Part shown: one piece after another, positions 43,532 through 52,892 of the stretch | Numbering within the stretch: the stretch's first letter is position 1 | How the letters are laid out: every line of letters starts with the position of its first letter | Source of the DNA: Streptomyces sp. MBT53 | Lineage (GTDB): Bacteria; Actinomycetota; Actinomycetes; Streptomycetales; Streptomycetaceae | Length of the DNA: 55,060 nt | Assembly (NCBI RefSeq): GCF_016654115.1 | Contig: NZ_JAEQAZ010000084.1 | Coordinates: 1-55,060 of the forward strand | Direction: 5' to 3' | Translations under genes and position numbers: made by a program | The notes under the pieces: generated by a model | Database searches by the model: none | What the model saw: only the letters and a program-made list of their open reading frames with translations | Told to the model about the DNA's origin: nothing

Positions 43532-45685
43532 TCAGCGGGCGGTGATACGCGCCAGCAGCCGCTCCGCCACCGGCGCGGCGGGCTTCGTGCCGTCGCGGAC
43601 CGTGCGCAGCAGATGGCTGACGCGCCGGTGGTTGGTGGGCTGGGCGGCGAGGGCGGGCAGCAGCGAGGTGAGGGCCGCCTCGGACGTCGGGTCGCCGGCG
43701 GCCGTGAGGATCCAGCCGCGCAGGATGCGCAGGGCCTCGGAGGTACGCGCGCGGTCGGTCAGCGCGGCCTCCCAGAACGCGACCAGATGCCGTGCCGTGG
43801 TGTCGTCGACGGCCGCGGCGGCCTCGGCGTACCAGTCGAGGACGATCGGGCGCCCGGTGCGCTCGTCGGACTGCTTGCAGCTCTGGAGGAAGGCGAGCAG
43901 CGCGTGTGGGCGGAGCGTGCGGTCCTTGGGGAGGCGTTCGGCGAGGGCGCTCAGCACCGGGTTCCGTACCGCGAGGAGCAGGAGTTCGAGGGCGTCGGCG
44001 AACTGGTAGGCCTCCTCCTTCGCGTACTCCGCGGCCTCTTCCTCGTCGGCCTCCGGATCGTCGTGGGGGCGCGGCCGGTGGATGGCGTCGAGCAGAGCCT
44101 CCAGGGCGCGTTCATAGTGGACGGGGCCCAGCAGGCCGTACGCGCGGATGGCGGTCCAGCGGCGGCCTTCGAGGTCGCCGTAGTCCTCGGTGCACCAGTC
44201 GTGCAGGATCCTGAGGACGGTGGGCACCGACAGCAGCTGGGCCATGGTCAGCGCGTTGGCCGCGGTCAGCCAGGAGCCGAAGTGGTCGTCGTCCGCCCAG
44301 GGTTCGATGAGGAGAGCCATGGCGGACGACAGATCGGCCTGCGCGAGCAGAGCGGTCGCCGAGGCCGCCCGGGTCCACACCAGGGGGCGGCCGTCGTCCG
44401 CGAGGTCCTGGATCCACTCGACGAGGGCGGGACGCGCGGACGGGTGGAGGTTCCACACCTGCTCCAGCAGGATCCGGGCGGTGTCCTCCTCCCGGAACGC
44501 GGCGAAGTACCTGCCGACGAGCGGCCCCCACTCGGTGACCTCGGTGTCCACGTACCCACGGGCCTGGGCCAGGCCGAGCCGCTCCTCCCGGGAGCTGCCG
44601 AAGACCGGGATGACGGCCGGTTCACGGGGATTGGCGGTGCGCTGCAGCTCTGTGTAGAGCGTGTCGGCGCACTCGGCGGCGATCGCGTACGGGGCCTTGT
44701 CGAAGACGGCGAGCGAGATGAGGAAGGCCTTCTCGTGCAGGGGCAGCTCGGCGTCGGTGAGCCAGCCGGAGACCTGGGCCGCCACGGCCGCCTTCCCGTA
44801 GGCGGCGAGTGACTCCTCGTCGGTCTCCTCGCGCTGGAAGGCGACGAGCCGCTCCGCGAACCCGGCGATCCCGCCCGGCTGTTGGTGCCGGGCGAGGAAC
44901 TCCTTCACCGGGGTCAGCCCGCACAGGCCGGCCCACGCGTCCTCGCCGGTGTGCGGGGTGACGTGGGAGCGCAGCATGTCCTCGGCCGTGGGCGGCTCCC
45001 AGCGGACGTACGGTACGTCCTCCAGGGCCGCGGACGGCTCGACCGTTATCACCAGGTGGCCCTGGGCGCGTTCCAGCCGCTCACGCAGGCCCAGCAGATG
45101 CGGTTCGCGCAGGGGATGGCTCCGGCTGGTGGTCAGGTTGAGCAGGAGGTAGCCGGCCGCTCCGTTCAACTGTTCGGGCAGGGCGGAGAGGGAGCCGGGC
45201 GGGTCGAGGATGCGCATGGGCATGGCGTCCAGGCTGCGCAGCAGCATCCGCGCCGCCGTGCCCCGGCCGGTGTCCCGGCCGCCGGACAGCACGACGATCC
45301 GGTCGCCGCGCTTCAGCCGGGCCAGTGCCTCGTCGAAGCTCGGGCAGCCGTGGAAGACCTGAGCCAGCTCCTCGACGTCGTCCGGAGGCACCTCGCCGGA
45401 GAGGTGTTCGGAACGCCCGGGCGGGAGGCCGATGTTGAAGTTCACGTCGCGATGGACCACACCGCCGCTGAGGCCGTACTGGTCACGTCCGACGTCCGTG
45501 GCGGTCCGGGCCAGCGCGGTGACGAACTCCGGGCCGTGCGCGATCAGCGCCCGGCGGGCGGCCCAGGCCTCCTGCCGCTGTTGTTCCTGGGCCTCGGCCG
45601 TGTCGTCCTGCTTCTTCTGATCGCCGTCCGACGGCTTCCCGTCGGCGGCTGCCGCGCCGCCCGCCGACGCCTCGTCCTGGCTCAC
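43532..45685 (-). CDS. Large NLR/STAND-like protein with N-terminal amyloid-type motif
   Basis: 717 residues. Residues 1-60 are low-complexity and charged. Residues 71-86 read GLSGGVVHRDVNFNIG, nearly the same as the C-terminus of the cyclase. A P-loop-like stretch, RIVVLSGGRDTGRGTAARMLL (about 129-149), has Arg where the Walker Lys should be, and the Walker-B-like strand YLLLNL has Asn for Asp. The remaining 450 residues are helical, rich in W/L/A, and look like a repeat or HEAT-type sensor. Two features suggest a signalling protein that switches by assembly: the overlap with the cyclase gene (GTGA) and the shared motif. I cannot name an exact family. Confidence 0.6.
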   Translation of the reverse strand: MSQDEASAGGAAAADGKPSDGDQKKQDDTAEAQEQQRQEAWAARRALIAHGPEFVTALARTATDVGRDQYGLSGGVVHRDVNFNIGLPPGRSEHLSGEVPPDDVEELAQVFHGCPSFDEALARLKRGDRIVVLSGGRDTGRGTAARMLLRSLDAMPMRILDPPGSLSALPEQLNGAAGYLLLNLTTSRSHPLREPHLLGLRERLERAQGHLVITVEPSAALEDVPYVRWEPPTAEDMLRSHVTPHTGEDAWAGLCGLTPVKEFLARHQQPGGIAGFAERLVAFQREETDEESLAAYGKAAVAAQVSGWLTDAELPLHEKAFLISLAVFDKAPYAIAAECADTLYTELQRTANPREPAVIPVFGSSREERLGLAQARGYVDTEVTEWGPLVGRYFAAFREEDTARILLEQVWNLHPSARPALVEWIQDLADDGRPLVWTRAASATALLAQADLSSAMALLIEPWADDDHFGSWLTAANALTMAQLLSVPTVLRILHDWCTEDYGDLEGRRWTAIRAYGLLGPVHYERALEALLDAIHRPRPHDDPEADEEEAAEYAKEEAYQFADALELLLLAVRNPVLSALAERLPKDRTLRPHALLAFLQSCKQSDERTGRPIVLDWYAEAAAAVDDTTARHLVAFWEAALTDRARTSEALRILRGWILTAAGDPTSEAALTSLLPALAAQPTNHRRVSHLLRTVRDGTKPAAPVAERLLARITAR

Positions 45686-46425
45686 CGGGGGTCACCGCTC
45701 TCCGGCCGGCCGATCGTGAAGTTGAGATCGCCGTGGGCCGTGCCACCGCTCATACCGATGTGGTCGTGTTCGACATGGGTCTCGTTGTGCTGGGTGGCCG
45801 GGAGTCCGCCGGGCGCGTCCGGGAGCGCGGGGGCGGCTGCCGGGGAGCCGGGTGCGCGGGGTGCCCCGTGCAGCCAGGCCACCGTCGGCCCTTCCTTCGT
45901 CTCCACCGTGATCCGGTGGAAGTCCTCCGGTCGTACGCCCAGCGGACCGTTGCGTACGACCCCCTCGTAGACGCCGTCGGACGTGCACAGGACGCAGTCC
46001 TCGCCGCGGTCCCGCAAGGCGGCCCGCAGGGGATCGGAGTTCAGCAGCCGCACCGCGTGGTTGAGATCCCGGCCGACCCAGCCGCCGAGCTCGTCCACGG
46101 CGACGTAGCCGGCGGCGAGCACGATCCGCAGGCGCATCCGCGTGCTGTCGGCGATCAGCCGGTTCTTGCTGTGCAGGAGCGCGGGGGTCTCCGTCAGGAG
46201 GGTCTTGGTGAGCGTCGGTACGGAGACCTGGGTGTCGATGAGTTCCATCACGGAGTCACCGCGGTCCGCGCGCAGCCGGGACGTCTCGTCCACGTCGGCC
46301 GCGCGGAGTGTGTCGTCGACGACGTCGTAGAGCACCCGGCGCAGGTAGGCCTGCTCCACGTTGTCGCGTTTGCCGAACTGCTCGATGTCGAAGAGAAGGA
46401 TGGTTCGGTACACGGGGTCGGTCAT
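45682..46425 (-). CDS. Class III nucleotidyl cyclase-like protein with C-terminal amyloid-type motif
   Basis: 247 residues. The N-terminal domain has the class III cyclase residues in order: metal Asp13 in ILLFDIEQFG, metal Asp57 in RADRGDSVMELI (the GD motif), and the transition-state pair Asn122 and Arg126 in DLNHAVRLLN. The residue seven before Asn122, Asp in adenylate cyclases, is Gly115. A Pro/Ala-rich linker (residues about 185-215) leads to the C-terminal GMSGGTAHGDLNFTIG, shared with the next protein. I chose ATG 46425; upstream reading is not conserved. It is the first gene of the operon after the Crp-type regulator. Pycsar cyclases belong to the same superfamily. Confidence 0.7.
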   Translation of the reverse strand: MTDPVYRTILLFDIEQFGKRDNVEQAYLRRVLYDVVDDTLRAADVDETSRLRADRGDSVMELIDTQVSVPTLTKTLLTETPALLHSKNRLIADSTRMRLRIVLAAGYVAVDELGGWVGRDLNHAVRLLNSDPLRAALRDRGEDCVLCTSDGVYEGVVRNGPLGVRPEDFHRITVETKEGPTVAWLHGAPRAPGSPAAAPALPDAPGGLPATQHNETHVEHDHIGMSGGTAHGDLNFTIGRPESGDPR

Positions 46426-46508
46426 GGTCGCCTCTCGCGGGTCGGACGGTTGCCCAGCACGATGGCGGGTCCGGGGCGCGCGGCAGAGGGCCGATGACAC
46501 GGAGGAAC

Positions 46509-46524
46509 TGTGACCGTGTGCACA
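46509..46524. promoter_or_regulatory. CRP-type binding site upstream of the cyclase gene
   Basis: TGTGA-CCGTGT-GCACA matches nine of ten bases of the classical TGTGA-N6-TCACA site and keeps GTG-N8-CAC symmetry. It lies in the 130-base gap between the Crp-type gene and the cyclase gene, about 90 bases upstream of the cyclase start. Confidence 0.55.
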
Positions 46525-46555
46525 GAAGGCCGCTTGACAGCGTGCGGCCGTACGG

Positions 46556-47272
46556 TCAGACGATGTGGCCGCCGACGATACGGCGCAGTACGTCGGGACG
46601 GAGGACCACGATGCGACGGCGCTCGGTCGTGACGACCTTGCGGGTGCGCAGCTCCCTGAGGAGCCGGGCCACGGCCTCCCGGGACGAGCCGACCGAGCCG
46701 GCGAACTCCTGCTGGCTGAGCCCGATGGTGAGTTCGATGCCCTCGTCCGTGCGGTGGCCGTGGGTGCGGACGAGTTCGAGCAGCAGGACGGCCAGCCGCT
46801 CGCGCACGGTGAGCGCCGCCCATTCGAGTCTGCGGCGATCGGTCGACCGCTGCCGGTCGGTGGCGAGGCCGAGCAGGTGCAGCGCCACCGGGGGGTGGTC
46901 GCCGAGGAAGGCGGTGAAACGACTCTGCTCGATGACCACGGCCTCGACCGGCTCCAGGGCCGTGACGGTCGCCGACCGCTGTCGCCTGCTGAGGGCCGCG
47001 CCCTCGCCGACGATGTCACCCGGCCCGCGCAGCGCGAGCAGGGCCTCGTAGCCGTTGGCGGCGATCGCCGTGACCTTGGTCCAGCCGTGCAGGATCAGCA
47101 GGACGTGGGCGGACGGTTCGTCCTGGCGCAGGATGACGTTCCGCGCCCGGTAGCGCAGCGGTCGGCCGATGGCGAGGAGGGCGATCCGGTCCGCTTTCTC
47201 CAGCCGGGCGAGGAACGGCACCCGATCGTCGAAACCGTCGTCGTCCCACGCGTGCGTCCGGCCCACGACCAT
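46556..47272 (-). CDS. Crp/Fnr-family regulator with an intact cyclic-nucleotide pocket
   Basis: 238 residues. The cyclic-nucleotide domain (residues about 18-125) holds the phosphate-binding cassette VGEGAALSRRQRSATVTA, with Gly89, Glu90, Arg99 and Ser100, the residues that hold cAMP in E. coli CRP (GE...RSA). A long helix follows, then a winged helix-turn-helix, LSQQEFAGSVGSSREAVARLLRELRTRKVVTTERRRI. ATG 47272 is chosen over the longer frame, whose first 30 residues are not family-like. It precedes the cyclase gene on the same strand, with a CRP-like palindrome between them. Confidence 0.88.
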   Translation of the reverse strand: MVVGRTHAWDDDGFDDRVPFLARLEKADRIALLAIGRPLRYRARNVILRQDEPSAHVLLILHGWTKVTAIAANGYEALLALRGPGDIVGEGAALSRRQRSATVTALEPVEAVVIEQSRFTAFLGDHPPVALHLLGLATDRQRSTDRRRLEWAALTVRERLAVLLLELVRTHGHRTDEGIELTIGLSQQEFAGSVGSSREAVARLLRELRTRKVVTTERRRIVVLRPDVLRRIVGGHIV

Positions 47273-47476
47273 CCCACTGCCCCCGTGTTCACCTGCGCCG
47301 ATGTCATTGGCTTCGCAACCTGTCAACGTACTTGAAGCAGACGTGGGAGGAACGGGCGACAACCGGCCGTCGTGGCCGGACGGCCGCCCTTCGGCGTTGC
47401 AGGGGAACCGGTGCCGTTTTCGACACGTTGGAGCATCATGGAGGCATTCGGTCTCCGGCGCCGGGGGAGGTGCTCA

Positions 47477-48025
47477 GTGTCGTACCCGACACCGTGGCAG
47501 GGGCAGGGACCGCAGCAGCCGTGGCAGCCGCACGGCGGAGCGTCCATGCTGGCCGCGACCGCCGACCGCGAGCGCGCCGTGGATGTGCTCCGGGCGGGCT
47601 TCGCCGAGGGGCGGCTGCGGGAGGACGAGCTGGAGAAGCGGGTGGCGCGGGCCTACGACGCCCGTACGGTCGGCGAGTTGATGCTGCTGGTCGCCGATCT
47701 GCCCCAGGGCCCGCAGGCGGCGGTCGTCCAGGTGCCGCCGCCGGGTTTCCGTCCGGTGCCGCCGACCTTCCTGCCGGCCCCGCTGCCGCCGACCAACGGC
47801 AAGGCGGTCGGCGCCCTGGTCTGCGGCCTGCTGATCGTGCCGACGCTGGGTCTGACCGGCATCCCGGCGGTGATTCTCGGCCACACGGCCCGCGCGGAGA
47901 TACGGCGGAGCGACGAGGTGGGTGACGGGCTGGCGCTGACCGGGCTGGTCTTCGGCTGGCTCGCCGTGAGCGCCTGGACCCTGTTCCTCATGCTGCTGGT
48001 GGTGGCCGGAGCGAGCTCCGCCTGA
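47477..48025 (+). CDS. DUF1707/DUF4190 membrane protein
   Basis: 182 residues. A short Pro/Gln-rich start leads to the DUF1707 (SHOCT-like) motif ATADRERAVDVLRAGFAEGRLREDELEKRVARAYDARTVGELMLLVADLP, then a Pro-rich linker and a DUF4190 part with two membrane helices (GALVCGLLIVPTLGLTGIPAVILGHTARAEIRR and LTGLVFGWLAVSAWTLFLMLLVV). GGGGGAGG at 47463-47470 points to GTG 47477 as the start. Function is unknown; such proteins are common in actinomycetes. It is divergent from the Crp-type gene. Confidence 0.85.
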   Translation: MSYPTPWQGQGPQQPWQPHGGASMLAATADRERAVDVLRAGFAEGRLREDELEKRVARAYDARTVGELMLLVADLPQGPQAAVVQVPPPGFRPVPPTFLPAPLPPTNGKAVGALVCGLLIVPTLGLTGIPAVILGHTARAEIRRSDEVGDGLALTGLVFGWLAVSAWTLFLMLLVVAGASSA

Positions 48026-48334
48026 CCGTTCCGGACCGTAGATTCGAAGATCGCGGAGCGGGTGCGGCTTCGGCATGTTCCGTGCCGAGCCGTGGGTGAC
48101 ACCCATTTGTTTTGACCGCAGCGAATGAGGTAGGTACGCTCAGACCTTGTGCCTGGGGTGTGCCCTGGCCCTCGTGCGTGCCTTGAACCGCACTAAGGGG
48201 GCCGACACTGGCCACCGCAATCTGCGCCCCTTTTGCTGCCCGGCGAAAGTCTGCGGGATTCGACACACCCGACCGCGTGGGTCGGCGACGTTCCAGGTTA
48301 GCTTCACCATCGGCACACAGAAACCGGAGAAGTA
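48026..48334 (+). other. Intergenic region with the rpsL leader
   Basis: 309 bases between the DUF1707 gene and rpsL. The right two thirds is the rpsL leader (about 190 bases from the promoter at 48112-48140). A hairpin-forming stretch lies near 48020-48060 after the DUF1707 gene. No gene is visible. Confidence 0.6.
48112..48140 (+). promoter_or_regulatory. Promoter of the str operon (rpsL)
   Basis: TTGACC (48112-48117), exactly 17 bases, TACGCT (48135-48140): a strong vegetative-type promoter. Transcription should start near 48147. Confidence 0.85.
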
Positions 48335-48706
48335 GTGCCTACGATCCAGCAGCTGGTCCGGAAGGGCCGGCAGGACAAGGTCGAGAAGAACAAGACGCCC
48401 GCACTCGAGGGTTCGCCCCAGCGTCGCGGCGTCTGCACGCGTGTGTTCACGACCACCCCGAAGAAGCCGAACTCGGCCCTGCGTAAGGTCGCGCGTGTGC
48501 GTCTGACCAGCGGGATCGAGGTCACGGCCTACATTCCGGGTGAGGGACACAACCTGCAGGAGCACTCCATCGTGCTCGTGCGTGGCGGTCGTGTGAAGGA
48601 CCTGCCCGGTGTTCGCTACAAGATCATCCGCGGCTCCCTTGACACCCAGGGTGTCAAGAACCGCAAGCAGGCCCGCAGCCGCTACGGCGCCAAGAAGGAG
48701 AAGTAG
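48335..48706 (+). CDS. rpsL: 30S ribosomal protein S12
   Basis: 123 residues from GTG 48335 (VPTIQQLVRKGRQDKVEKNKTPALEGSPQRRGVC). The decoding-site loops are TTPKKPNSALRKVARVRL and VRGGRVKDLPGVRY. Lys43 and Lys88, where streptomycin-resistance changes usually occur, are wild type. First gene of the str operon, three bases before rpsG. Confidence 0.99.
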   Translation: MPTIQQLVRKGRQDKVEKNKTPALEGSPQRRGVCTRVFTTTPKKPNSALRKVARVRLTSGIEVTAYIPGEGHNLQEHSIVLVRGGRVKDLPGVRYKIIRGSLDTQGVKNRKQARSRYGAKKEK

Positions 48707-48709
48707 AAA

Positions 48710-49180
48710 ATGCCTCGTAAGGGCCCCGCCCCGAAGCGCCCGGTCATCATCGACCCGGTCTACGGTTCTCCTCTTGTCACCTCCCTGATCAACAAGGTGC
48801 TGCTGAACGGCAAGCGCTCCACCGCCGAGCGCATCGTGTACGGCGCCATGGAGGGCCTGCGCGAGAAGACCAGCAACGACCCGGTCATCACGCTCAAGCG
48901 CGCGCTCGAGAACATCAAGCCCACGCTCGAGGTCAAGTCCCGCCGTGTCGGTGGTGCGACGTACCAGGTTCCGATCGAGGTCAAGCCCGGTCGCGCCAAC
49001 ACGCTCGCGCTGCGCTGGCTGGTCGGTTACTCCCGCGCCCGTCGCGAGAAGACCATGACCGAGCGTCTGCTCAACGAGCTTCTCGACGCTTCGAACGGCC
49101 TCGGTGCGGCCGTCAAGAAGCGCGAGGACACCCACAAGATGGCCGAGTCCAACAAGGCCTTCGCGCACTACCGCTGGTAG
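48710..49180 (+). CDS. rpsG: 30S ribosomal protein S7
   Basis: 156 residues, standard length: MPRKGPAPKRPVIIDPVYGSPLVTSLINKVLLNGKRSTAERIVYGAMEGLREK, with GGATYQVPIEVKP and RWLVGYSRARREKTM. It organises the head of the small subunit and, in other bacteria, represses the str operon. Between rpsL (3 bases) and fusA (39 bases). Confidence 0.99.
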   Translation: MPRKGPAPKRPVIIDPVYGSPLVTSLINKVLLNGKRSTAERIVYGAMEGLREKTSNDPVITLKRALENIKPTLEVKSRRVGGATYQVPIEVKPGRANTLALRWLVGYSRARREKTMTERLLNELLDASNGLGAAVKKREDTHKMAESNKAFAHYRW

Positions 49181-49219
49181 TCGCTACCCACATCGAGACC
49201 GAGAGAAGACCGAAGCCTT

Positions 49220-51349
49220 ATGGCTACCACTTCACTTGACCTGGCCAAGGTCCGGAACATCGGGATCATGGCCCACATCGACGCGGGCAAGACGACCACC
49301 ACTGAGCGGATCCTCTTCTACACCGGCGTCAGCTACAAGATCGGTGAGGTCCACGACGGCGCTGCCACCATGGACTGGATGGAGCAGGAGCAGGAGCGTG
49401 GCATCACGATCACCTCTGCTGCCACCACCTGTCACTGGCCGCTTGAGGACAACGACTACACGATCAACATCATCGACACCCCGGGGCACGTCGACTTCAC
49501 CGTCGAGGTGGAGCGTTCGCTGCGCGTCCTCGACGGTGCCGTCACGGTGTTCGACGGTGTCGCCGGTGTCGAGCCGCAGTCCGAGACGGTGTGGCGTCAG
49601 GCCGACCGTTACGGCGTGCCGCGCATCTGCTTCGTCAACAAGCTCGACCGGACCGGCGCGGAGTTCCACCGCTGCGTCGACATGATCAAGGACCGCCTCG
49701 GTGCGGTACCGCTGATCATGCAGCTTCCGATCGGTGCCGAGATGGACTTCAAGGGCGTTGTGGACCTGGTCCGCATGAAGGCGCTCGTGTGGTCCGCCGA
49801 GGCGGCGAAGGGCGAGATGTACGACGTCGTCGACATCCCGGCCACGCACACCGAGGCGGCCGAGGAGTACCGCGGCAAGCTGGTCGAGGCCGTCGCCGAG
49901 AACGACGACGAGATCATGGAGCTGTTCCTGGAGGGCCAGGAGCCCACCGAGGAGCAGCTGTACGCCGCGATCCGTCGCGTCACCATCGCGTCCGGCAAGT
50001 CCAAGGGCGTCACGGTCACCCCGGTGTTCTGTGGCACCGCGTTCAAGAACAAGGGCGTCCAGCCCCTGCTCGACGCGGTCGTGCGCTACCTGCCGACCCC
50101 GCTCGACGTCGAGGCCATCGAAGGCCACGACGTGAAGGACCCCGAGCTGGTCGTCAAGCGCAAGCCGTCCGTGGACGAGCCGCTGTCCGCGCTCGCGTTC
50201 AAGATCATGAGCGACCCGCACCTGGGCAAGCTCACCTTCGTCCGGGTCTACTCGGGCCGCCTGGAGGCGGGTTCGGCTGTGCTGAACTCGGTCAAGGGCA
50301 AGAAGGAGCGCATCGGCAAGATCTACCGCATGCACGCGAACAAGCGTGAGGAGATCGAGTCGGTGGGCGCCGGCGACATCGTCGCCGTCATGGGCCTGAA
50401 GCAGACCACCACCGGTGAGACGCTGTCCGACGACAAGAACCCGGTGATCCTGGAGTCCATGGACTTCCCGGCGCCGGTCATCCAGGTCGCGATCGAGCCC
50501 AAGTCCAAGGGCGACCAGGAGAAGCTGGGTGTCGCCATCCAGCGTCTCGCGGAGGAGGACCCCTCCTTCCAGGTCCACTCGGACGAGGAGACCGGCCAGA
50601 CGATCATCGGTGGTATGGGCGAGCTGCACCTCGAGGTGCTGGTCGACCGTATGCGCCGTGAGTTCAAGGTCGAGGCCAACGTCGGCAAGCCGCAGGTCGC
50701 CTACCGTGAGACGATCCGTAAGGCCGTCGAGCGCGTGGACTACACCCACAAGAAGCAGACCGGTGGTACCGGTCAGTTCGCCAAGGTGCAGATCGCGATC
50801 GAGCCGATCACCGAGACCGACGGTCCGGCGTACGAGTTCGTGAACAAGGTCACCGGTGGCCGTATCCCGCGGGAGTACATCCCGTCGGTGGACGCCGGTG
50901 CGCAGGAGGCCATGCAGTTCGGCATCCTCGCCGGGTACGAGATGACGGGCGTCCGCATCACGCTGCTCGACGGTGCCTACCACGAGGTCGACTCCTCCGA
51001 GCTCGCGTTCAAGATCGCCGGTTCGCAGGCGTTCAAGGAGGCCGCCCGCAAGGCGTCTCCCGTGCTCCTCGAGCCGATGATGGCCGTCGAGGTGACCACG
51101 CCCGAGGACTACATGGGTGACGTCATCGGCGACATCAACTCCCGCCGTGGCCAGATCCAGGCCATGGAGGAGCGTGCCGGTGCCCGCGTCGTGAAGGGCC
51201 TCGTGCCCCTCTCGGAGATGTTCGGCTACGTCGGCGACCTCCGCAGCAAGACCTCGGGTCGCGCAAGCTACTCGATGCAGTTCGACTCCTACGCCGAGGT
51301 TCCCCGGAACGTCGCCGAGGAGATCATCGCGAAGGCCAAGGGCGAGTAA
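49220..51349 (+). CDS. fusA: Elongation factor G
   Basis: GTPase that drives translocation. 709 residues. The GTPase motifs are AHIDAGKTTTTERILFYTG, DTPGHVDF and NKLDRTGA; domains III-V include GGMGELHLEVLVDRMRREF and the C-terminal EMFGYVGDLRSKTSGRASYSMQFDSYAEVP. The single fusA of the str operon here is of the normal EF-G type. Confidence 0.99.
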   Translation: MATTSLDLAKVRNIGIMAHIDAGKTTTTERILFYTGVSYKIGEVHDGAATMDWMEQEQERGITITSAATTCHWPLEDNDYTINIIDTPGHVDFTVEVERSLRVLDGAVTVFDGVAGVEPQSETVWRQADRYGVPRICFVNKLDRTGAEFHRCVDMIKDRLGAVPLIMQLPIGAEMDFKGVVDLVRMKALVWSAEAAKGEMYDVVDIPATHTEAAEEYRGKLVEAVAENDDEIMELFLEGQEPTEEQLYAAIRRVTIASGKSKGVTVTPVFCGTAFKNKGVQPLLDAVVRYLPTPLDVEAIEGHDVKDPELVVKRKPSVDEPLSALAFKIMSDPHLGKLTFVRVYSGRLEAGSAVLNSVKGKKERIGKIYRMHANKREEIESVGAGDIVAVMGLKQTTTGETLSDDKNPVILESMDFPAPVIQVAIEPKSKGDQEKLGVAIQRLAEEDPSFQVHSDEETGQTIIGGMGELHLEVLVDRMRREFKVEANVGKPQVAYRETIRKAVERVDYTHKKQTGGTGQFAKVQIAIEPITETDGPAYEFVNKVTGGRIPREYIPSVDAGAQEAMQFGILAGYEMTGVRITLLDGAYHEVDSSELAFKIAGSQAFKEAARKASPVLLEPMMAVEVTTPEDYMGDVIGDINSRRGQIQAMEERAGARVVKGLVPLSEMFGYVGDLRSKTSGRASYSMQFDSYAEVPRNVAEEIIAKAKGE

Positions 51350-51492
51350 CACACACCGTTTGCACGCTTTAGGCTTGACACCGACCGCCGGGTCTCACCC
51401 GGGAGGGCAGACCCCGGCGGGCGGCATCCCAGCAAAGATCACCTGGCGCCGATGAGTAAGGCGTACCAGAACCACTCCGCAGGAGGACCCCA

Positions 51493-52686
<1,194 letters not shown>

Positions 52687-52728
52687 TTCTGATCTGACCT
52701 GGTTGTAGTTTCAGGTAGCGGTTTCCAG

Positions 52729-52764
52729 AGGGGCCCGTACGACTTCGGTCGTACGGGCCCCTTT
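52729..52764 (+). terminator. Terminator of the str operon after tuf
   Basis: Fifteen bases at 52729-52743 (AGGGGCCCGTACGAC) pair with 52748-52762 around a stable TTCG tetraloop, followed by TTT. Confidence 0.95.
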
Positions 52765-52838
52765 GTCGTCGCCGTGCCCGCTGTTACGAAACTATTCGGC
52801 GGGTACGACCCGTTGTCGCCCCCGGCCACCCGCCCCAC

Positions 52839-52863
52839 CATTTGTCATGCCACTGACCAAATG
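52839..52863. promoter_or_regulatory. Near-palindrome upstream of the GH115 gene
   Basis: CATTTGTCA (52839-52847) and TGACCAAATG (52854-52863) are inverted arms offset by one base, 30 bases before the ATG. A repressor site for a sugar regulator is possible. Confidence 0.4.
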
Positions 52864-52892
52864 AGGTCCGGAGAGGTGTGGAGGGGTGTGCC

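Noticed and set aside
46534..46560. A plus-strand TTGACA near the Crp-type gene as a promoter
   Set aside because: No -10 box at a suitable distance, and no plus-strand gene follows.
49232..51352. A 706-codon frame opposite fusA, and similar ones opposite tuf and the nuo genes
   Set aside because: Mirrors of strongly biased coding sequence with no recognisable protein features.
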